Of a stretch of DNA of 55,000 nt, positions 1 through 22,553 are shown in pieces. Position 1 is the stretch's first letter, and every line of letters starts with the position of its first letter. Source of the DNA: Chondrilla cf. caribensis (Eukaryota; Porifera; Demospongiae; Chondrillida; Chondrillidae); NCBI GenBank assembly GCA_964020155.1, contig OZ026566.1, positions 2,918,289 through 2,973,288 on the forward strand, written 5' to 3'. The translations under genes were made by a program, and so were the position numbers. The notes below the pieces were generated by a model that saw nothing but the letters and a program-made list of their open reading frames with translations, was not told where the DNA came from and searched no databases.

Positions 1-344
1 GCATGCGTAGTTTACAAGTCCATGGGAAGGTTGTTCCATGAGAGACGTCCTGTTTCTACTAACATGTGATGTGTGTGACACAATTCATGTACACCAACAC
101 TTTTCGCTGGTAATGCTGTGTCATGCTGTGTCATATTTGAGCGAACTCAATGCATCATTCTGGGAGTAACTTTTCCACAAAACACATCATATACCATACG
201 TAGTTTAGAGTGTCTATGCATATACCATCCTTACTGTACTTGGATGACGTTTGTTGTCAGCTGTAATGCTGTAGTGCACAAAACTTAGTCTATGGACATC
301 ACATCCACTGCAAACCTAGTGAGCTGAGATGACACAAAACTCAC

Positions 345-766
345 CTTAGATCATTGTTCATTACATCTTCTCTTTGATCTCCTGCAATTCTTTCAACGTA
401 CCGTCCCTGCTTCTGTGTTAGGCCCGCTTCTTTCGAAGAAGAGACCGAGGTTTTACCTTTCGGTTGCTTGTCCATTTCTTTGGAAGAGTAAGCCCCCCGG
501 TTCTTCTTTGCAAAGTTCGGCAACATACTGTACCACACACTTTCGACTTGTTTTAAACTCTCGTCGGCGGTTTTTACGTCTTCATTAATCCCATCCGTTT
601 TCCTCTCAATCCTTTTCAGCTGTTCCCCTTGGTGATGAAGCGTCTCCATGGTGGAGTTCATTGTCTTGTGACTATCCAACGCTGTTTTCTTGATTTCGTG
701 GGTGAGGTGCACTCCCCTATTGAGTTCCTTGTCAATATCATCTCTAAGACGCTGTTGTCCACTCAT
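345..766 (-). CDS. SNAP-25-family (Qbc) SNARE, first coding exon, partial
   Basis: The minus-strand exon encodes about 140 residues and ends at a consensus donor (GTGAGT, minus strand, from 344), so the gene continues off the left edge. The segment GEQLKRIERKTDGINEDVK matches the first (Qb) SNARE helix of SNAP-23/25/29, and RYVERIAGDQREDVM matches the start of the second-SNARE region (compare the 'RRVTNDARENEM' region of SNAP-25). Family members sit on the plasma membrane or endomembranes and pair with syntaxin and VAMP to drive vesicle fusion. The stretch between the two SNARE regions contains no cysteines, so the palmitoylated Cys cluster of SNAP-25 is missing; SNAP-29-type proteins lack it too. 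I chose the Met at 766 (MSGQQRLRDD) because family proteins start just before the helix; an in-frame Met at 844 would add 26 residues. The subfamily is unresolved. It is head-to-head with SDE2. Confidence 0.82.
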
Positions 767-1174
767 CTTATAAGTTACAATGCGTTCGAGTATAAGTCTT
801 GCCAAGTAACTAACCAGATTGTCCTGATTATATCGACTGAGCAAACATGTCCACTATTTATATGGTTACGTAAGTCTAGAAATATCCACAATAATACCTA
901 ATTCCTAAAAATAGTCTTTTTATCACGTGATTTCTATGTAACCTTACAGGTCAATTTCCTCGTGACTAAGTTATCTGCCTATTATAGGCATGTTATAATA
1001 ACAACGGTTTATATAGAAAGAAAATTAAATGAATACATATAATATAGTGGTATAATAGTCTAGTGGATATGACCTTCCATCATTTGAAGGTCAATTATTG
1101 GACTTCTGCTGAATTTCCTCACGTGACTCGTGTAGATAGGTTGGTGATTACGTAATGAGAGATACACTGTAAAA
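767..1174. promoter_or_regulatory. Putative bidirectional promoter, SNAP-like / SDE2
   Basis: This 408-bp AT-rich interval separates two divergent start codons (766 minus, 1175 plus). No other coding signal is visible. Shared promoter use is inferred from spacing only; I did not identify a clear TATA box for either side. Confidence 0.5.
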
Positions 1175-4100
1175 ATGGCGTTCAATTTGCTTGTGAACGG
1201 ATTAGACTGTGGTACGTTGTGTTTCGTGGAAGACAGACCACTACACGTCTATGATATTAAAGTAAACGTGATTAAGAGACTGATAGGAGAAGTGAGTGTG
1301 TTGAAATTTTCTATTATTTCCCGATTGACAGGAGTCTATGTTTACATGTACCTTTTAATATACTGTCCGGTCGATTTTAGGGTCACCAAAATGTTGGATG
1401 TGACTTTAAATTATATTCAAAAGGTATTTTTCTCGAAGATGATGACGAGGTTGAACCAGATAATGATAAAGACCTCGTTTCTGTTGAAGTTATTGGTAGT
1501 CTTCTTGGAGGAAAAGGCGGTGAGTATAGTCACAATGCCATAGCGTGTCTATGTGGTAATACGGTCTGATTTGCAATATAACTATGGGTTGCTCACTGAC
1601 AGGTAATCCCTGGGTTATGAATGATTGTCATGAAATAAGCGTCAGGAGGGAAATGGTATCCCAGCAAATTCCTTATCCCCATTCCATATGCCCTAGTGAA
1701 AAGTGTATCCTGATAGGGAAACCTGTACCTCTAGCTATCCAGTGAATAATGTATCCTGTACTGTGTTCACTAGTAGAATTTGTATCCCCATAGGGAATAC
1801 CATATCCCATACTATATTCACTAGTGGAAAGTGTATCCCCATAGGGAATACCATAGCCTATGCCACATTCACTAAGTGTCTTGTGTGAAGCCCTACTTCT
1901 TGTGGTTGAACACAATCTTATTTCCTGTCTATTGTGGTATATATTCAATATAATATTATTATTTTGCTAAGTGGAATCTTTATAATTGTTAAAAATTATA
2001 TTATTTTGTATCGGGTTGTAACAAGGTATTCTGGACCAGGTCCTTGACGATTATAAATTGTCAGGTGCAAATATAGTACCTCAACAAGAATGAATCAGAG
2101 AATATGACTATACAAGCAGTACACCATTTACAAACCACTCAACGTCAACACTATCCAATACACCCTTCTTGTTCACAGATACACACCCCACATACAACCA
2201 ATGCTTGGATAATGTTCAAAATATATACTCGCATATTATATTTTTTCAATTTTGAGTCTCCTGTTTTCCATATTGACCGTAATCTCCATCGCTTTATTTG
2301 CTTTTTTCGTCATCTGAACACTGCCATACTGAAGAGATCTCATCAAGACCTGCTTTTATGCTGTCTGAGATATGCGGGTTATGAGCATCCAGCAACACCT
2401 TCATGGATTTTATACCTTCTTTCAGCCCAAACATTGCCATGGCCTTCTTCCTCCCCAATCGTTACCTTGGTTTCTTTCTACAAAAGTGTTGCCATGGTAT
2501 TCTTCCTCCCCTATTGTTACCATGGTTTCCTTCTACAAAGCGTTGCCATGGTTGTCTTCTTGCCGTCTACTGTCGTTGTAATAATTCTTATTAATCAAAC
2601 AACTGTGATGATGTGGAGGTCTGTGCTATTTGCTGTTGAAATGTAGTTTCAATTCCACCACTTCCAGGATTTGGTGCTCTTATCCGAGCCATGGGGAAGT
2701 CTGTGGAGAACTCAAGGAACAAGGATGCATGTCGTGATCTTAGTGGTAGACGAGTGAGGGATGTGGAAACAGAAAAGAAGTGAGCGGTGGAATTGTTTGG
2801 CATGTAGTAATGTGTGCCATCATACTACCAATCTCTGTAAAAAATAGTCCCATGGAGTCTAAAAAACACAATGTAAATGAAACCCAAAACCTGTTTAAGC
2901 TGACATTTCAGTTCCCCTGACCCCACTGTATGGATCCTGAAATTCGGTGGATCTGTCTTGTGGTACCACTTTGGTGATAGGACTATGCTTACATCTTTTG
3001 ATACATGTAGCAGCTGATTTGAAATCCCTTAGTCGGGCATCTTTCTTCTCTCATCTGAACTGTTTGTAGTCTGTGGCTACATGGTAATCCCACACTAAAA
3101 AACAGTGTAACGATTGTACAATTGAGCAGGCTTATTCGGATTCTTTACAACATTTTATCTCACTCATGTTGTGTGTATTTAGGCTGACAGAATGGGTGAA
3201 GAAAGACGCACAGAGCAGTAAAAATGCTGAAGAAGAGAAGATAAAAAAGTTGGAAGATAAGTTGACCAAGCCGAAGCACATGTTTAGTGATGCAAAGTAC
3301 ATGGAACAGATTCGCACTGTATCAGAGACCATGGAAGACTCTCTGAAGCAAGGTACAGCCACACTGGTAGCTGCTGCAAATGAGAGTCATGCTATACCCA
3401 GATATGTGTATCCTGGTGTATACATAGTCTAGTCTAGCTAGCTAGGCCTTCCCCGCACACACCCTATGGGCGTTAACAGCAGGATACTCCGTAGATTGTG
3501 TGTGGGGACGGGCTAGCTAGCTAGACTAGGTGTATACAGTAAGTATTTATTGATCTGGCACCAATTTACCCTTCAAACCCTTTAATCCGCCATCATTTCC
3601 GTACATGAAGTCATCCATGTACATACGTAGTATTACTTTCAATAACATGTCTAATTCGCTTATCTACTGTGTTTTTACTCATTGGAGCAGATTAATGAGA
3701 ATTTACTGCAGATTGTTGTGATGTACTGTATGTGATGTACACCAATCTCCATACCTCAAGGGTTGCAAGCTGCCGGGAGCTCTAATGGAACAAAGGCCAA
3801 CAAAAAACGTTCAGTGCAGAGCAGTCAGCCATCTTCTTCAAAGGCTAAGAAACCACTTATATGGTGAGTGTGATTGGTATGTATGTATGCGTACAATGTA
3901 ATAATATTTTTGCTATCTGTGTATTATAGTGTTATATGTATAATGTGCTGTGTTATGAATCCACACATTCCGTTTAAGTATACTTGATAGTATGTACATG
4001 CACGCATAAAGAGACATGCAACTATAATGTTATATTGGTTGTATGTACATACAGTACATCAGTTTGTATCTGTGTGCAGGGAGAATCATGTACTGCAGAT

Positions 4101-5172
4101 ACATACAGTGTGATCTACATGGAATTCTCACTTCCTAGAAATGTACATGTATATTTACGTATGCTTTATGTTAACAAATGACCAATTCATCTGCTTTCTG
4201 ATGACCACATTGTTCTCAGATTGATCCTTGCTTGTCCTCTTTCCACGAACAGTTGTGCAATCCAATTTCATTGCTTTATCACAGAAGCATTTTTCTGGTG
4301 ATATTTGTTACACCTTTGTAACATTCAGCTATAAAACAGCATGAAACGTGGAAATCCCTTACCTTGTATTGAGCTCCTGTTTTTAACACTATAGTACACT
4401 GTACTGCATTGTACTAAATATACATGTATTGACATTTTGTACGTGTATACTTTTTATGTTGTGATACTGATTAATTTTTGTTCTTTTGTTTACTGTTAGG
4501 TTTGATGTTGAGGGCGGGAGTGATGACTCGGAAGATGAGGCTGAAGGTGGACCTCCTCTAGACCTCCCAGCTGTGAAGAATGTGACAAGAAATGGACTCA
4601 GCTCGGAAGGAAGCTCTCCTGAACCTCAGGGCTCTGCTTCTTCTAGTAGTGATCACGTGCCCAGCGACAGTCAAATGGAACATGAAGCAGGCTATGGCAA
4701 TTTTGTTCCAACTCCAGACAATACAGTTACTTCTCAACCACTTACGAATAAGACTGTTCTTCAAGATCAACACACTGTTCAAGTACCTTCTCCACATCAA
4801 CCTGCTCCAGTACCTCCTTCAGATCAACCTGCTCCAGTGCCTCCTTCAGATCAACCTGCTCCAGTACCTCCTTCAGATCAACCTGCTCCAGTACCTCCTT
4901 CAGATCAACCTGCTCCAGTACCTCCTTCAGATCAACCTGCTCCAGTACTTCCTCTGAATGAACCCGTCTCCTTTGATCTTACAATCTACAGCTCAGCAAA
5001 AGATTTGGAAAGTGTTGGTCCTGATGTACTGAAAAGTGTCCTCCAGTCTCTAGGTTTGAAATGTGGTGGAACGTTACAACAGAGAGCAGAAAGGCTCTTC
5101 TCAACGAGCGGTAAAGAGAGAGAGGAATGGGATCCACAGATTTTAGCCAAGCCCAGTAAAAGGAAGAAATAA
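1175..5172 (+). CDS. SDE2: SDE2 (replication stress / pre-mRNA splicing regulator), 6 exons
   Basis: Exons: 1175-1291, 1381-1519, 2668-2779, 3183-3352, 3761-3863, 4500-5172. All junctions are GT-AG and in phase, giving 437 aa (human SDE2 is 451). Residues 1-83 form a divergent ubiquitin-like domain ending in LLGGKGG (80-86), the diglycine site where a deubiquitinase cleaves SDE2 to release the Lys-starting C-terminal part; here that site spans the exon 2/3 junction. FGALIRAMG and CRDLSGRR follow (the conserved SDE2 core), then a charged helix with KPKHMFSDAKYMEQ, an acidic/Ser region, and a C-terminal SAP-like domain with SLGLKCGGTLQQRAERLF. The family stabilises spliceosome-associated factors and restrains PCNA-dependent damage signalling at forks in the nucleus. 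Residues ~314-367 are a 9-residue tandem repeat. A possible AATAAA overlaps the stop codon (about 5168-5173). Confidence 0.95.
1651..1890 (+). repeat. Dispersed repeat copy A with internal tandem units (SDE2 intron 2)
   Basis: The first ~130 bp match 23498-23625 in inverse orientation with only a few differences. Copy A then adds units built on a motif like ATTCACTAGTGGAAAGTGTA followed by TCCCCATAGGGAATACCATA. Both copies end near 'AGTGTCTTGTGT', so copy A looks like the same element expanded internally. I see no coding capacity. Confidence 0.8.
2440..2570 (+). repeat. Short tandem duplication, ~54-bp unit (SDE2 intron 2)
   Basis: Phrases such as 'TTGCCATGGTATTCTTCCTC', 'GTTACCATGG' and 'TTTCCTTCTACAAA' recur about every 54 bp two to three times. 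This makes overlapping spurious ORFs on the plus strand. Confidence 0.6.
3425..3529. mobile_element. Small palindromic MITE-like element with direct-repeat flanks (SDE2 intron 4)
   Basis: Arms 3429-3461 and 3497-3529 are inverted copies (CTAGTCTAGCTAGCTAG at the outer ends, then C-rich/G-rich tracts and CACACA/TGTGTG). The loop is about 35 bp. The direct repeat GTGTATACA occurs at 3416-3424 and 3530-3538, which looks like a target-site duplication. It is non-coding. Confidence 0.7.
4798..4959 (+). repeat. SDE2: 27-bp coding minisatellite in SDE2
   Basis: Six head-to-tail 27-bp units encode QPAPVPPSD five times and a final diverged QPAPVLPLN. The array preserves frame. It lies in the disordered linker before the SAP-like domain and is likely length-polymorphic. 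Confidence 0.95.
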
Positions 5173-5554
5173 AACTGCTCTTCAACCCTTGTCTATTGTG
5201 CCACGTGTGTGTGCTTCAGAATATATGATCCTCCACTCTGTACTATTGCATTTTTTGGTGTAACATTGTAACAGCATTACAATTTGTGCCAACTGTCACA
5301 CCAGCAACAAATATAAACAGCTACATAAGATTGGGCACATTTTTTATTATCAAGTACGTATATGTGTATTATACAACATTATATAAATTGTACATGTTAA
5401 TCCATGTCATAATTATACATACTTTCGAAGCTTGAGTATTAATTCTACATATTATTGATGGCTAATGATATTATACAAATTATAAAGATGTAAAGAATGC
5501 ATTAATTATTATAATGTATCATCATAATGAGTATTTAACATGTTGTGCAATATG
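5173..5554. other. Convergent intergenic region
   Basis: This 382-bp AT-rich stretch lies between the SDE2 stop and the stop of the Ser/Arg/Lys-rich gene. It should hold both 3' UTRs. I see no other feature. Confidence 0.6.
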
Positions 5555-6589
5555 TCACATGACTTGATTCAAGAAGTCAAGAAGTTCCTTGCGATTCTTG
5601 TCTCTCTAAAGTGTGAGAGATGAAAACCACAAACCGAACAATAAAGGAGGCAGAAAACCTCTTCACAGTATATTTTTACCCCTGGGTACACATACAGTAG
5701 GAAGCAATGCACAAGTGGCCACCTGAATCACTCAACCATTACTTGTCCTAAGATTTGTCAGATGGTGGCTGAACCAAAGGTGATGGCAGTCTAGCCCCTC
5801 GAGGCACACAGTACAGTATCGAAGAACATACCTCCTTTTCCCTTTTAGACTTCTTCACCTTCATTTTTATCACTCTGCCAGTTATAGCACTCCTGTCTGC
5901 AGTCTTGTCTCCTTTCACCTTTGCCATGTACTGAACAGCACACCAGAACACAGATATTGAAGAGGGTGGCACAACAGACAAGTGAGAGTGACACATGTCA
6001 TAAAGTCATAGAGTGGTGGTTGTTGCATGTAGTGATGAGTACTGATAAGGGAATACACTGATGTACTGATAACTTAAACATACAAAAAGCTAATGGTTGA
6101 TTCCAATTACAGTGGAACCTCTCTATTACAAACCTCTGAAATGTGGAAACCTCTATAATAAGGACACCATTCTGTGTCCCAGTGTAGTACTGTAGTGTAT
6201 TAAGTGACCTCTGAATTGAGGAAACCTTTGTAATAAGGACTAGAATTAAGGTCCCAAAGTGTCCTTTATAGAGAGGTCTCACTGTATTGATTTGATATTG
6301 CTGTTCTATTCATCAGAAATTTCTTGGTGGTTGTCAAAACAATTCATATCATACATTGCAATCAGAGAACAACTCTTAGTTCATCACTACATGTGGACAA
6401 TGGTAATGGCCAGCATTAGTTATCAGATTTGCCACCAGTAGAAGACGGTTATTCTAAACTCCAATATAAATACTCCAATATCAAACGTGATACCAATATT
6501 TATCCCATGATCAGTACAACACTACACATATGGAAACAATAGGACAACATTAAGTTTGTTCCACATTGAACTTTCCTGACTGGGACACC

Positions 6590-6642
<53 letters not shown>

Positions 6643-7531
6643 ACTACATTATATAAACACACATACGTACACATGTTCCCCCAATCTAAGCATGTCCAGT
6701 AATTTACGTTCATACATAACAATCCCATATATTGACCAAACAGATACAATGAAGCTTCTATAATACTGAGCGAAGATGACTACTAAATACCTTTGACACG
6801 GGAACTGGTTCTGAAGTCTTCCTATGCTTCTTGAGATGCTTTGACTTCTCCTTGGAGTCCTTTCTCTTCTTGGTATTCTAGGAAACGCTCGTAGTGGAAT
6901 CCATGAAGCACAGCAGTCGGAGAAGGAAAAGTGATGTGATTTCTCCAGTTCGGGAACTCAGGGAAACATTACTTGAGATTTCTCTCTAGCTTACTTTTGA
7001 ACTGTGCCCTCTTTCTTTATGTTTGTGTTTTCTTTTACTGTATTCATCTACGGACAGAATTGATATGCTGAGGTATCAAAATGCAGACAAAGGTAGTGCA
7101 GCACAGCTACTCCACCTGGAGAACTGCCACTAGTGCTTGTGTCTGAGGAACTATCCGAATCAGAAGACGATACAGAACGTGATCTGGATCTGTGCCTTCT
7201 TTTTCTCTGACCTGCTAACATCAAGTACATTTACTCGCGCAGTAAAAGTTAAACTCACACCATTCTTTCAAACATACACAACGTAAATATATACATAAAC
7301 GTTTGATATTTACTATGGTGATTCTGATTCTGATGGTGTGGGTTCTCAACGATTTACATAAGAGGCATAGTATGGATTGAGAAAAGAATAACACTTACGC
7401 CTTTGATATTCACTTTCGTCTTCGGAGCTTGAAACTACAGCAATAGATTTCTTATTATGACACACGCCATAATACATTGTAAAAAATTGCATACATTCTG
7501 AGCTCCTTCTAAAATATCTTTTGGAGGCCAT
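5555..7531 (-). CDS. Small Ser/Arg/Lys-rich basic protein, 7 exons, family not recognised
   Basis: Exons on the minus strand: 7531-7495, 7434-7399, 7211-7116, 7047-6995, 6877-6791, 5930-5832, 5605-5555. Together they give 152 aa with all phases closing. The N-terminus is Ser/acidic (SSSEDESE), followed by an RS-like stretch (RRHRSRSRSVSSSDSDSSSD), Lys/His-rich tracts resembling nuclear localisation signals, and a C-terminal block with TADRSAITGRVIKMKVKKS and RDKNRKELLDFLNQVM. That conserved-looking tail suggests a real family of small nuclear, possibly splicing-associated proteins, but I cannot name it. Intron 1 is only 60 bp. The exon 5 acceptor could be 9 bp further in (6868) without changing frame. 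It is 129 bp from the divergent kinase gene. A MITE sits in its fifth intron. Confidence 0.65.
6110..6284. mobile_element. Pogo/mariner-like MITE, copy 1
   Basis: This 175-bp element begins CAGTGGAACCTCTCTATTA and ends with the near-inverse form (TAGAGAGGTCTCACTG). TA dinucleotides flank both sides (6108-6109, 6285-6286). It matches 47019-47193 at most positions and has exactly the same length. There is no ORF, so it is non-autonomous. Confidence 0.85.
6594..6637 (+). repeat. (AC)n microsatellite
   Basis: About 22 AC units in an intron of the Ser/Arg/Lys-rich gene. It creates spurious His-Thr and Cys-Val ORFs. Confidence 0.95.
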
Positions 7532-7660
7532 TTTTAATCGATACCACGTGAACATGAGCATGCTCAGAAGATCATTACGTATTCGAGCGGGAACAAAGCG
7601 CGGTCTATTTGACCATATTTCGTGACGAACTACTCAACTGATAAAATCGATACCACAGTA
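7532..7660. promoter_or_regulatory. Putative bidirectional promoter, Ser/Arg/Lys gene / dNK
   Basis: Only 129 bp separate the divergent start codons at 7531 (minus) and 7661 (plus). Both 5' UTRs and the promoters must fit here or overlap. Function is inferred from the spacing. Confidence 0.6.
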
Positions 7661-9519
7661 ATGTTGGGAAGAGCTAAAAATATATCCGAAGAAGACGGAT
7701 ATGCCAAACCGGTGGGCACCGTGCCATTTTCACCAAGAACAAGTCTGCTAACTCTTGACCAGAAGAACAGTTCGAAAGATATTTTCATTTCAATCAGCGG
7801 CCTCATTGGTAGGGAATGCAGTTCTCTTACTTGCCACATGTTTCATTTCGCAATTATATATCCAGGTGCGGGAAAAACTACACTGGCCACTAAACTCGGC
7901 GAAAAAATGGGTCTTCCCATCTTCTACGAGCCTGTTATTGACAACGTCTACCTAGCAGATTTCTACAAGGACCCTGCAAGATACAGCTTTCCACTGCAGG
8001 TAGGCTACATGGATTATGATGTCTGTTAAACTTCACAGAATGCATTATAGTAGGGAAAGTGGAGTGGCTTCGAATGGAGGTCTTCAGATACTGTTAACTT
8101 AAGTTAAGGTATTGACATCCGTAGTTTTTTAATGGTAAATCATAGATAATAGAGGAAATTTCCTCTATTATCTATGATTGAATCACCTGACTGAGCAGAG
8201 AACATCAGCAATATCCCGTATCAATAGTTCAGTGCTAGAGTGTTTGAGATCATCAATTCCAAGTTACCCCGTTTCACCCTATTTCTTTCATGTGTTGCCA
8301 TCCCAGGTGTATTTACTGAACAAAAGGTTCCAGCAACACCAGCAGATCATCTGGCAGGGGCAGGGCGGGGTGCAAGATCGCACGATCTACGAGGACTCTG
8401 TGTTTGCTAAAGTTCTCAGGGATTCTGGTATGATGGCCGAACGAGAGTATGAGACCTATGCTTCCCTGTTCAGCAATATGTCCAACTTCATGTGAGTATT
8501 AGACGTAATCGTCCTTGTGCAGAACAATGTGTAGGTATCACAGTATTCTAGCACACACACACACACACGCACAAACACATCAAACTGAGTTTTTACATAG
8601 TCTTTTAACCACTCGGCTGTAGGGGTGGATTGAGTACTGCACTACTGTCTACTGGTGCATATGATATGCAATGTTTCACAAGTTGAATTGGGTGTACAAA
8701 TATATTATGCTTGCATGTGAAATGTTTATCCCATGATGTCATATCCAGTCCGCATACATCTGCGATCTGTACTACTTGGAAGCTGTCACATCTGATTAAA
8801 TTAAAATGGTGTGTGGATGGATGAAAGTACATACATGTTTTTTGTTTCAATCTGGTTGTTAGGAAGAAGCCTAATCTTATTGTCCACTTGGATGTGTCTC
8901 CTCAAGAGAGTTTGAGGCGTATACGTATGAGAAAGAGAGATTGTGAATCAACCATATCTCTGGAGTACCTTGCAAATCTCTACAAAGCTTATGAAGAATT
9001 TCTGTCGGAAATATCGAGGATTATCCCTGTTATTAAAGTGAATTATGAAGAATTCCGAACTCCCGAAGAGATGGCCGATGTAATCATTAGGTATGTTATG
9101 GTAGACTAGTTTTATTTGATGCAATCACCCGTACATACTGTGCCTTCTATGCAATTTTAGAACTTATTTTCCTGCACCTTCCTACGTACACATAAACAGT
9201 TTCTCAAACCTCTGCAGTGGAATTTGTTAGTTTTTTCCATCATACTGACTATGATATTTTGACACTCCCCATTTGCCAAACAAAATCATCCATCATCCCA
9301 ACCACATACATGCATTTTACTTTGTCACCATCATGTGTTGAATGCATGTTCGTCATATGATTCTTAGTTATTCATATGTAGTGTTCAAGTAGTACCTTAT
9401 CATTCTGTAGGGAGTACTCGGACATGTCCTCAGTGCGATACATTGATTTTGAGCCTACTTCAAAGAAGCAAAAGATGAGTAAAGAAAGCCCAAGAGCTGT
9501 ACCAGAACTATCTACATGA
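7661..9519 (+). CDS. Deoxynucleoside kinase, bacterial/Dictyostelium dAK-like, 5 exons
   Basis: Exons: 7661-7808, 7866-7999, 8307-8491, 8863-9090, 9411-9519, giving 267 aa. The P-loop GLIGAGKTT (47-55) is split inside a glycine codon by a 57-bp phase-1 intron. E71 in FYEP is the likely catalytic base, QDRTIYEDSVFAK (117-129) is the DR[S/T] motif, and the Arg-rich lid is around RRIRMRKRD. This family phosphorylates deoxynucleosides with ATP in the salvage pathway. The 'DRTIYED...', 'LFSNMSNFM' and 'HLDVSPQESLRRI' blocks look more like bacterial and amoebozoan deoxyadenosine kinases than vertebrate DCK/TK2. A ~40-residue N-terminal extension precedes the fold; mitochondrial import is possible but not evident. 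I chose the ATG at 7661 because the upstream open frame starts only at GTG. The tail (SKKQKMSKESPR) is basic. Confidence 0.92.
8138..8179. repeat. Perfect 42-bp palindrome in dNK intron 2
   Basis: Arms of 21 bp meet with no loop at AAATTT (centre 8158/8159). The left arm starts AATCATAGATAATAGAGG. Non-coding. Confidence 0.95.
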
Positions 9520-11171
9520 CGCAATTGTACGGTAGCAATCACAATACCAGTTATTGTCCAGTTTACATTCCATGTTGGCCACCTGTATGTACTTCCAGTC
9601 CTCCTATTCCATCAGGAGACGTTTCACACATTTTGTAGCATACATTATACTGTAGATTTTGAAGTAATGATGTCACGGGTTGATTACATTACGCTCCTTG
9701 CAATCCAGAAGACCTTGGAAACAACACATTGTTGTGGCTAGTACATAGCAGTACAGTAGAATGCAGACCATGCAATCAGAACCAATCCCACTTGGATACG
9801 TATGTACGTAACCTTCCATTGCATGCTGCAATGATGGTGTCAATAGACAGCGAGGATATTTACTTTACATTCCAATGCCGAATCCTCTGTTCGACATGTT
9901 ATGTATTGCGCAATGATGGGGTGATTGTAATTGGTTACCTCAAGACTTGTGCCCGTCACAATGCGGGACACTATGGAAACAAGCCCTTGAGTGTATGATA
10001 CCTTGGATACGGCGCTCAGCATGTATGTACTGCGGCCATAGAATTATACTCAAAATGCAAATAATGTGAACTACATACATACATGTGTGTTTACTGTACA
10101 TTCCAACTGCAAGGGCAGGTAGTGCTATTGCAGCATCTTGATATGATGGGTAACATAATAGTGGCCTTACATCTCATATGAGACTATTTCACATGTGCCT
10201 ACAAGAGTTTTGCATAAGTTAATACTCAGTATGGTAAATGTATGACTAGCTCTGCTTTCTTTTGTGATGAAAATTTCCACATGTATGTTATTTAGTATGA
10301 ATGAAAGCCACGAAATATAAGTGTTATTGATCCCGAAAAATAATACAAACAAATATTGAAAAACTGTTCAAAACTGAAGAAAGGATATAGGGGTGACACA
10401 TTCACACTGGTACACCATTTGGACTGCTGCACCCTGTTGATATTGGGAAGGTTATTTAAATTTCTTTTGATGTACAGGTGGCCATTTTACCAATGAAGAA
10501 CAATCATTCCGTTTCTTTTGGCTGGCACTGTATTATACTGTTATGACATTATGCTCATTGCAGTTAGGTACAGTATGTTGACTCCAGCAGTTAATCCAAC
10601 CCCTACTTCAACTTATTAGGAATGTGTCGTCCTTATGTATATTATCCTTTCTTCATTTATGGATGCTTTTGAACACTTCATATTGAGTGCTAGTGGATTC
10701 AACAATAATGTATAGTGTACAGAACATTATGTGTACCTTCTGTATACATATACATACATATGTATGTACATTATACTACATTAGGAGTGTGTATTGTGTT
10801 ATTGTGTTTAAATACTGTGTTTCTTACATAAATGCAATACTTATTATGATTTTTTGAGTGACTGACAGTCTTCTTTACCACAGTATATTTCTAACAATTT
10901 TGATGCATGCATTTCTTCATGATTTATACGAATATTATGAATAGGTGAATTGTAGATAGAATTCACGTTACTTAATATTATGAAGTACATCCTCAGTCGT
11001 GCACACCATGTACATACTCAAATTGACAATGAAAATGAACCGGAAATGTGACAAATACATACATAACGCACACAGTTAATTATTACAGGGTACACTTAAC
11101 TCAAAAGTAGTACATATAATGTGGGTGAAAATTATAATAGATAAGACATTTCAATACCAGTGTGAAACCGA
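9520..11171. other. Convergent intergenic region dNK / RhoGEF
   Basis: This 1.65-kb AT-rich stretch holds the 3' UTRs of two convergent genes and short GTAC/TACATA-rich tracts (for example around 10740-10775). I see no credible coding exon or RNA gene in it. Confidence 0.6.

Positions 11172-22553
<11,382 letters not shown>

Noticed and set aside
2104..2646. 180-codon plus-strand open frame
   Set aside because: Lies in SDE2 intron 2 and overlaps a short tandem repeat. It has no domain and ends just before the clear exon 3 acceptor at 2667.
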